From Pseudonocardia humida (GTDB taxonomy: Bacteria; Actinomycetota; Actinomycetes; Mycobacteriales; Pseudonocardiaceae): a stretch of DNA of 64,000 bases. A program made the translations under genes and the position numbers. The notes under the pieces are model-generated. The model ran no database searches and had not been told where the DNA came from. It saw nothing but the letters and a program-made list of their open reading frames with translations. This document shows, one piece after another, positions 58,742 through 64,000 of the stretch (within the stretch, counting starts at the first letter, position 1; each line of letters opens with the position of its first letter). The stretch spans positions 1 to 64,000 of the forward strand of contig NZ_JAGSOV010000001.1 of the NCBI RefSeq assembly GCF_023898865.1. Direction: 5' to 3'.

Positions 58742-59806
58742 GTGGCAGATCTCCCGCCGTCGGACCGTCCCCCGGTGGCCGAGCTCGCGGTGACCGGTCC
58801 GTCCGGTCGCGCGGTCCCGCTGTCCGTCCTCGACCTGGTGCCGATCTCGGCCGGCGCCACCGCGACCGACGCGCTCGTGGCCAGCACCGCGCTGGCCCGC
58901 CGCGTCGAGGAGCTGGGGTTCCACCGGTACTGGCTGGCCGAGCACCACGGGATGCCGGGCGTGGCCAGCTCCTCCCCCGCCGTGCTGATCGCCCACTTCG
59001 CCGCGGCGACCGGACGGATCCGGGTCGGCTCGGGCGGGGTGATGCTGCCCAACCACCAGCCGCTGGTCGTGGCCGAGCAGTTCGGCACGTTGGAGGCGCT
59101 GCACCCCGGCCGGATCGACCTGGGCATCGGCCGCGCCCCGGGCACCGACCCGCGCACCGCCCGCGCACTGCGCCGGGGCACCGACCCGATGGGCGCCGAC
59201 GACTTCCCCGAGCAGCTCACCGAGCTGTCCGGCTACTTCCGCGGCGACGGCCCGGTGCTCGCGGTGCCGGCCGCGGGCAACGCCCCGGCGATGTGGCTGC
59301 TCGGGTCGAGCGGCTACAGCGCCCAGGTGGCCGGCCTGCTCGGCCTGCCCTTCGCCTTCGCCCACCACTTCAGCGGGCAGCACACGCTGCCCGCGCTGGA
59401 GCTCTACCGCGAGCGGTTCCGCCCGTCGGCGGTCCTGGAACGCCCGTACGCGATGGTGGCGGCGTCCGTGCTGACCGCCGACACCGACGAGCGCGCCCGC
59501 CGCCTGGCGCTGCCGAGCGCGCTGCAGTTCCTGCGGCTGCGCCAGGGCGACCCGGGCCAGGTGCCCACGCTGCGCGAGGCCGAGGAGTACCCCTACACGC
59601 CGCTGGAGCGCCGGTTCGTCGACGACCGGCTGGCCTCGCAGATCATCGGCTCGCCGCGCACCGTGCTCGACGGGGTGCGCGAGCTGGTCGCGCGCACCGC
59701 GGCCGACGAGCTGATGGTGGTGACCGGCACGCACGGCGGCGCCGACCGGCTGCGCTCCTACGAACTGCTGGCCGAGGCCGTGTCCGTGGCGGGGGCCGTG
59801 GTGTGA
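58742..59806 (+). CDS. Luciferase-like flavin-dependent monooxygenase
   Basis: A 354-residue LLM-class enzyme (MsnO8/YhbW-like). Family features: [95 protein letters not shown] and [19 protein letters not shown]. It uses FMNH2 and O2; substrate unknown. GTG start at 58742; a GTG around 58775 is also in frame. Followed after seven bases by a SnoaL-like gene. Confidence 0.93.
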   Translation: MADLPPSDRPPVAELAVTGPSGRAVPLSVLDLVPISAGATATDALVASTALARRVEELGFHRYWLAEHHGMPGVASSSPAVLIAHFAAATGRIRVGSGGVMLPNHQPLVVAEQFGTLEALHPGRIDLGIGRAPGTDPRTARALRRGTDPMGADDFPEQLTELSGYFRGDGPVLAVPAAGNAPAMWLLGSSGYSAQVAGLLGLPFAFAHHFSGQHTLPALELYRERFRPSAVLERPYAMVAASVLTADTDERARRLALPSALQFLRLRQGDPGQVPTLREAEEYPYTPLERRFVDDRLASQIIGSPRTVLDGVRELVARTAADELMVVTGTHGGADRLRSYELLAEAVSVAGAVV

Positions 59807-59813
59807 TGCCCCC

Positions 59814-60215
59814 ATGACCGCACACGTCGACCCGGCCGCCGCGTTCCGAGCCGCCGTGGAGGCCGCCGACGTCGAGGCCGCCGTGGCCCTGTTCGCCGAG
59901 GACTGCGTGTTCCACTCCCCGGTCGTGCACGCCCCGTACACGGGCCGCGAGGCCCTGCGCGCGATCCTGGCCGCGGTCATGACGGTGTTCGAGGACTTCC
60001 GCTACACCGCCGAGTACGCCGGCCCGGACGGGCACGTGCTGGAGTTCGCCTGCCGGGTCGGCGACCGCGACCTGCAGGGCGTCGACATCCTGCGCGGCGG
60101 TACCGGCCCGGACGACCCGATCTCGGAGCTGGCGGTGCTGGTCCGGCCGTACTCGGCGGCCACCGCGCTGCGCACCCGGATGGCCGAGTTGCCGGCCGGC
60201 GGCGCCCCGGCCTGA
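59814..60215 (+). CDS. SnoaL-like (NTF2-fold) protein
   Basis: A 133-residue NTF2-fold protein: AAFRAAVEAADVEAAVALFAEDCVFHSPVVHAPYTGREALRAIL is the classic SnoaL_2 N-terminus, and VLEFACRVGDRDLQGVDILR follows. A small-molecule-binding fold or enzyme. Seven bases after the monooxygenase; probably the same operon. Confidence 0.88.
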   Translation: MTAHVDPAAAFRAAVEAADVEAAVALFAEDCVFHSPVVHAPYTGREALRAILAAVMTVFEDFRYTAEYAGPDGHVLEFACRVGDRDLQGVDILRGGTGPDDPISELAVLVRPYSAATALRTRMAELPAGGAPA

Positions 60216-60367
60216 CCCCGGCCCGCTGTCACCACCAGTCACCGACCGGGTCGGGGTGGCGTCCTTCGGGTGTCTTCGCCCCGGCCCGCGCATCGCGACG
60301 GCCGGTCGCGGCGTTCCCCCGGTGAGCGCGCGTCCTGACCGGCGGGACGCCGGACGGGAGGGTCGCC

Positions 60368-62107
60368 ATGCCCGGTGCCCACGTCCCCGGCGAGCGGCGC
60401 GCCGCGCGGTGGCTCGGGCCGCGGGCCCGCGCGCGGCGCGGCGCCCCCGGCGTCGGCTGGTGGCAGCCGCCCCCGCCGAAGGACCGGCCGGCCGGCGCGC
60501 ACCGGTCGCGGCGGGCCTTCGCGCTGACCGCCGCCCTCGCGGTGCTCGGGCCGCTCGCCGCCCTCGCGCCCGGCTACCTGATCATCGACCTGCCCGGCCC
60601 GGACGACGTCGTGCGCGGCTCGGCCGCACTGATCTCCTACGCCGACGGCGAGGAGCTGGCCCGGCTCGCCCCCGCGCCCGGCGCCCGGCCCCGGCTGCGC
60701 CCCGGCGCGCTGCCCGCGCACGTGCGCGACGCGGTGCTGGCCGTGCGGGACCCCGACTTCGGCTCGCGCCCGGCGGTCGACCCGACCGGGATCCTGCGCG
60801 CCGTCACCGGGCCGGGCCCCGCCCCGGACGCCGGGCCGGTCGCCAACCAGCTCGCCGGCCGGGCGCTGGCCGGGTTCGCCCCGACCCCGTGGCGGGCCTA
60901 CCGGGAGGTCGTGCTGGTCTCGAAGCTGTCGGTGCAGCGCGACCACGACCAGCTCCTCACCGACTACCTCGACTCGGTGCACCTGGGCCGGGGCAGCTAC
61001 GGGCTGGCCCAGGGCGCCGTCGAGTACTTCGGCGCGGACCCCGCGGAGCTGACCCTGGAACAGGGCGCGCTGCTGGCCGCGCTGATCGGGGCGCCGTGGT
61101 CGGCCGACCCGGCCTTCGACCCGTCCGGCGCGCGGCGGCGCTGGGCGGGGGTGCTCGACGCGATGGTGGGCCGCGGGTGGCTCGCCCCGGCCCGGCGCGC
61201 CGCCGCGCGCTTCCCCGACACCCTCCCCCGCCGGGTCGACGCCGGCCTGCCCGCCGACGACCGGGCGCCCGCGGTGGCCGCCGTGCTCACCGAGCTGGCC
61301 CGGCTCGGGTTCACCGAGACCCAGCTCGCCGAGGGCGGGCTCCGCGTCGCCACCACCCTCGACCCGGTCCGCCAGCACCGCGCGGCAGCGGTGGCCGCGC
61401 AGGCCGAGGCCACGACGACGGCCGCCGTCGGCATCGTCGCCCTCGACCCCGCGACCGGGGGCGTGCTGGCCTACCGGGGCGGCCCGGACGCCGTGCACCC
61501 CGACGCGACCCGGCTGCCCGCGCCGGCCGGGCCGGCCTTCGCCCCGTTCGTGCTGCTGGCCGGGCAGCTGCAGGACCCGCCGGTCGGTCCGGCCGACGTC
61601 GCCGACGCCGGGCCCCCGACCCACCCCGCGGACGACGACTGCCCGGCGTGCGCCACGGGCGACACGCTCGCCCGGCTCTCCCTGCGCGTCGGTCCCGACG
61701 CCGTGGCCGGGGCCGCGGTGGCCGCCGGACTCGCCCCCGCCGCCGGGGGCGCGCCGACGGCCGACGCGTTCGGCCTGGCCTCGGCCTACGCCACGCTCGC
61801 CGCGGGCGGGACGCGCCGGGCGCCGCACCTCGTCGAGTCGGTCAGCACCACCGACGGGCGGGTGCTGTACCGCGCCGAGCACCCCGCGGCCCCGCGGTTC
61901 CCCGAGCCCGCGGTGCGCGCGGCGCTGTCGACCGCGCGGCAGCTCGCCCTGCCCGGCGGCGACGTGGTGGCCGCGGGCAGCGGCACCGGGGTGGCAGCCG
62001 CCGTTCGCGTCGTGGTGACCGCCGGGGTCGACGGCGGGGACGACCCCGGCCCGGCCGCCGCCGACGTGCTGGCCGAGCTGATCGGCAGGCGCGCCGGACC
62101 CCGCTGA
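60368..62107 (+). CDS. Class A penicillin-binding-protein homologue with lost catalytic residues
   Basis: A 579-residue protein with one N-terminal span (about 49-72), a transglycosylase-type GT51 domain and a transpeptidase-like region. GT51 landmarks are kept in YLDSVHLGRGSYGLAQGAVEYFG, but the catalytic ED of motif 1 reads RD (127-128) and the GGSTITQQ motif 2 reads GPVANQ. In the transpeptidase, GSTFKPF is GPAFAPF (388-394), so the Ser and Lys of SxxK are Pro389 and Ala392; SxN and KTG are not found. ATG start with GGGAGGG. Likely a non-catalytic scaffold. Confidence 0.88.
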   Translation: MPGAHVPGERRAARWLGPRARARRGAPGVGWWQPPPPKDRPAGAHRSRRAFALTAALAVLGPLAALAPGYLIIDLPGPDDVVRGSAALISYADGEELARLAPAPGARPRLRPGALPAHVRDAVLAVRDPDFGSRPAVDPTGILRAVTGPGPAPDAGPVANQLAGRALAGFAPTPWRAYREVVLVSKLSVQRDHDQLLTDYLDSVHLGRGSYGLAQGAVEYFGADPAELTLEQGALLAALIGAPWSADPAFDPSGARRRWAGVLDAMVGRGWLAPARRAAARFPDTLPRRVDAGLPADDRAPAVAAVLTELARLGFTETQLAEGGLRVATTLDPVRQHRAAAVAAQAEATTTAAVGIVALDPATGGVLAYRGGPDAVHPDATRLPAPAGPAFAPFVLLAGQLQDPPVGPADVADAGPPTHPADDDCPACATGDTLARLSLRVGPDAVAGAAVAAGLAPAAGGAPTADAFGLASAYATLAAGGTRRAPHLVESVSTTDGRVLYRAEHPAAPRFPEPAVRAALSTARQLALPGGDVVAAGSGTGVAAAVRVVVTAGVDGGDDPGPAAADVLAELIGRRAGPR

Positions 62108-62145
62108 GAGCGCCGTCACCCGAACCGGCCGGTGGCGCGGTTGCG

Positions 62146-62162
62146 GTTGACGCTGCGTCAAC
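62146..62162. promoter_or_regulatory. MerR-type operator upstream of the TipA-like gene
   Basis: GTTGACG-CTG-CGTCAAC is a perfect 7-3-7 palindrome containing a TTGACG -35-like hexamer, 17 bases before the ATG. Its place over the promoter fits autoregulation by the MerR protein. Confidence 0.75.
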
Positions 62163-62165
62163 TCC

Positions 62166-62171
62166 TACCGT
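62166..62171 (+). promoter_or_regulatory. -10 box, leaderless start of the MerR gene
   Basis: TACCGT seven bases before the ATG at 62179, downstream of the palindrome. Confidence 0.55.
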
Positions 62172-62178
62172 CGTCGGC

Positions 62179-62922
62179 ATGCGCTGGTCGACCGCCGAGG
62201 TGGCCCGGATGTCCCGGGTCAGCTCCCGCACGCTGCGGCACTACGACCACGTCGGGCTGCTGCGCCCGGCCCGCACCGGGCACGGGGGCATCCGCTACTA
62301 CGAGCGCCCGCAGCTGCGGCGCCTGCAGCACATCCTGGTGCTGCGCGAGCTCGGCATGGGGCTCGACGACATCGGCGCCGTGCTCAGCGGGGAGACCGAC
62401 GAGCTCGCCGCGCTGCGCGAGCACCACGCCCGGCTGCTGGACGAGGCCGACCGGCTGCGCACCCTGGCCGCCACCGTGGCCAGGACGATCGAGGAGAACG
62501 AGAACGGAGGGCCCGAGATGGCCGCCGAGGAACTGTTCCGGGGGTTCCGCGACGACCCCCACGCCGAGGAGGCGCGCGAGCGCTACGGGGAGGTCGCCGT
62601 GCAGGCCCAGCAGCGGGCCGCGAGCTGGGGCGAGGGCGTGGCCCGCGGCGTGGCCGCCGAGGCCGAGGCGATCAACGGCGAGCTGGCCGCGGCGATGGCC
62701 GCGGGCACGCCGGTCGACGACCCCGCCGTCCAGGCGCTCATCGCCCGCCACCACGCCTGGGTCTGCAACTTCTGGACGCCGAACCGGGAGGCCTACATCG
62801 GGCTGGGCCGGCTCTACGTCGACGACGAGCGGTTCACCGCGAACATCGACAAGGCGGGGGCCGGGCTGTCGGTCTACCTGCGAGACGCGATCGCGGTCTA
62901 CGCCCAGGCGGCCCTGTCCTGA
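62179..62922 (+). CDS. MerR-family regulator with TipAS domain
   Basis: A 247-residue regulator: HTH STAEVARMSRVSSRTLRHYDHVGLLRPAR and ERPQLRRLQHILVLRELGMGLDDIGAVLSG, a coiled-coil linker, then a TipAS antibiotic-binding domain (MAAEELFRGFRDDPHAEEARERYG ... ALIARHHAWVCNFWTPNREAYIGLGRLYVDDERFTANIDKAG). TipA-like regulators bind thiopeptides or other drugs. ATG start; operator just upstream. Convergent with the kinase gene. Confidence 0.95.
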   Translation: MRWSTAEVARMSRVSSRTLRHYDHVGLLRPARTGHGGIRYYERPQLRRLQHILVLRELGMGLDDIGAVLSGETDELAALREHHARLLDEADRLRTLAATVARTIEENENGGPEMAAEELFRGFRDDPHAEEARERYGEVAVQAQQRAASWGEGVARGVAAEAEAINGELAAAMAAGTPVDDPAVQALIARHHAWVCNFWTPNREAYIGLGRLYVDDERFTANIDKAGAGLSVYLRDAIAVYAQAALS

Positions 62923-62941
62923 TCGGGTGCCCCGCGGCGGC

Positions 62942-63610
62942 TCACGCGGGTTCCAGCGCGTCCAGCACGGTCGCGGGCACGATCAGGTCGGCCCGGTCCC
63001 GGGTGCGTTCCACGGCCTCGGCGTTGGGCACGTCGACGGCCCGCACCCAGGCCGCGGCGGCGCAGGGCTCCTTGCCGAACGCGACGTGGCGGGCCACCAG
63101 CCGGGTGGTGCGCACGTCGGGGTCGGGGGCGCAGAACCACACCTCGTCCAGCTCGGCGCGCACCCGCGGCCAGCGCCCGTCGTCGAGCAGCAGGTAGTTG
63201 CCCTCGGTGAGGACGAGCCCGGCGGTCGGCGCGACGGCGATCGCGCCGGCCAGCGGCTGCTCCAGGTCGCGCTCGAACGCCGGGGCGTAGACGACGTCCT
63301 CGGCCGGGTCGCGCAGCCTGCGCAGCAGCGCCAGGTAGCCGCCCGCGTCGAAGGTGTCCGGGGCGCCCTTGGCGGCCAGCCTGCCGAGCCGGCGCAGGGC
63401 GACGTCGGCGAGGTGGAAGCCGTCCATCGGCACGTGCCCGACGGTGTCCGGGGGCAGGGCGGCCAGCAGGGCGGCGGCCAGCGTCGACTTGCCCGCGCCC
63501 GGGCTGCCGGTGATGCCCAGCACCGCCCGGCCGGGGCGGGCGGCCAGCGCCGCCGCCCGCTCGACCAGTTCCCCGAACGACCCCGCCACCACCGGCGCAC
63601 CCGACCCCAC
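62942..63610 (-). CDS. P-loop nucleoside/nucleotide kinase family protein
   Basis: A 222-residue kinase of the uridine kinase/phosphoribulokinase-like group: Walker A GSPGAGKST (35-43), PMDGFHLADVALRRLGRL, GAPDTFDAGGYLALLRRL, VLTEGNYLLLDDG, and VRTTRLVARHVAFGKEPCAAA as the lid. It matches the stand-alone YggC/FrcK-type family; substrate (nucleoside, sugar or pantothenate) unknown. GTG start. Confidence 0.9.
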   Translation of the reverse strand: MGSGAPVVAGSFGELVERAAALAARPGRAVLGITGSPGAGKSTLAAALLAALPPDTVGHVPMDGFHLADVALRRLGRLAAKGAPDTFDAGGYLALLRRLRDPAEDVVYAPAFERDLEQPLAGAIAVAPTAGLVLTEGNYLLLDDGRWPRVRAELDEVWFCAPDPDVRTTRLVARHVAFGKEPCAAAAWVRAVDVPNAEAVERTRDRADLIVPATVLDALEPA

Positions 63611-63673
63611 CCCGCCAGTACTAGCCGATCACGGGTGGCGGCGGAAGGACACCGGACGTGGGACCCTCGTGGC

Positions 63674-64000
63674 GTGCCGGGCCCGTGGGACCAGGAGTAC
63701 GTGCTCGGGCGCCCGCACCGGGCGCTCGCCGGGCTCGTGCTGCGCTACCAGGGCTACCGCGAGTTCAGCTCGACCGCCCTGCGCCGCCGCCAGCCGCCGG
63801 CCGGCAGCTGCACCCTGATCCTCGGCCTCGGCCCGCCACTGCGGCTGTTCGGGCCGGCGGGGCCGACGGCGCCGACGTCGTTCCTGGCCGGGATGCACGA
63901 CGCCGCGGTGATCACCGAGTTCACCGGCGCGCAGCACGGGCTGCAGGTCGACCTGACCCCGCTGGGCACCTACACCCTGCTGGGGCGCCCCATGCCCGAG
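63674..64000 (+). CDS. AraC-type regulator, N-terminal part (3' truncated)
   Basis: The first 109 residues continue to the window end: LVLRYQGYREFSSTALRRRQPPAGSCTLILGLGPPLRLFGPAGP, then SFLAGMHDAAVITEFTGAQHGLQVDLTPLGTYTLLGRPMPE. This is the N-terminal domain common to AraC-type regulators of the DUF6597 kind; the HTH lies beyond the edge. GTG start at 63674. Divergent from the kinase with 63 bases between. Confidence 0.75.
   Translation, partial: MPGPWDQEYVLGRPHRALAGLVLRYQGYREFSSTALRRRQPPAGSCTLILGLGPPLRLFGPAGPTAPTSFLAGMHDAAVITEFTGAQHGLQVDLTPLGTYTLLGRPMPE

Noticed and set aside
1..64000. CRISPR arrays, rRNA, tRNA and insertion sequences
   Set aside because: No regular spacer repeats, tRNA cloverleaf ends or transposase motifs were found on reading.

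Overview
This 64 kb window is chromosomal DNA from a very high-GC actinobacterium. The conserved order ruvC-ruvA-ruvB / yajC-secD-secF-apt-rel, and yebC-pdxT ... pdxS ... pimA-acyltransferase-pgsA-HIT-thrS, is the Mycobacterium/Pseudonocardiales order. Mycothiol/PIM-type lipid genes, GTG starts, GTGA stop/start overlaps and many leaderless-type starts (TANNNT about 6 bases before ATG/GTG) agree. I infer a member of the Pseudonocardiaceae, perhaps Pseudonocardia, but sequence reading alone does not prove the genus. No rRNA, tRNA, transposase, integrase, CRISPR array or prophage was seen.

Layout. 1-8.2 kb: end of a LuxR regulator, flavin reductase, MFS exporter, hisS with a metallo-hydrolase, membrane cyclophilin, a lipoprotein esterase and a VWA protein. 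8.2-17.1 kb: a minus-strand housekeeping block (rel, apt, secF, secD, yajC, ruvB, ruvA, ruvC). 17.2-21.5 kb: two VOC proteins, a secreted protein, an anti-sigma-like protein with its ECF sigma factor, an AraC regulator and a MOSC protein. 21.5-24.3 kb: polA.

24.4-38.4 kb is the accessory core. A complete-looking Ter stress island has two TerD-family genes, an HpcH/HpaI lyase, a PRTase-TRSP protein, a PRTase-PELOTA protein, a HAD phosphatase and TerB on the plus strand, converging on TerD and a TerC-like (DUF475) membrane protein. Beside it, an Hsp70 coupled to a degenerate J-like/FN3-like protein is divergent from a GrpE-like gene. This looks like a private chaperone set. A Rv1733c-family membrane protein follows.

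38.4-55.2 kb: yebC and pdxT, then about 8 kb that separates pdxT from pdxS (malic enzyme, EF-G2-like GTPase, MFS, an NAD-binding/DUF2867 protein, azlCD and an XRE-cupin regulator), then pdxS, a small membrane protein, pimA, acyltransferase, pgsA, HIT and thrS. 55.3-58.6 kb: a small cluster of roadblock-like proteins with long Pro-rich tails. 58.7-64 kb: a luciferase-like monooxygenase, a SnoaL-like protein, a class A penicillin-binding-protein homologue that has lost its catalytic residues, a TipA-like MerR regulator with an evident operator, a P-loop kinase and the start of an AraC-type regulator.

The most interesting parts are the Ter metabolite island with its neighbouring Hsp70/J-like/GrpE-like set, the catalytically dead PBP, and the roadblock-like cluster in which two proteins share a C-terminal TMRRLL helix.
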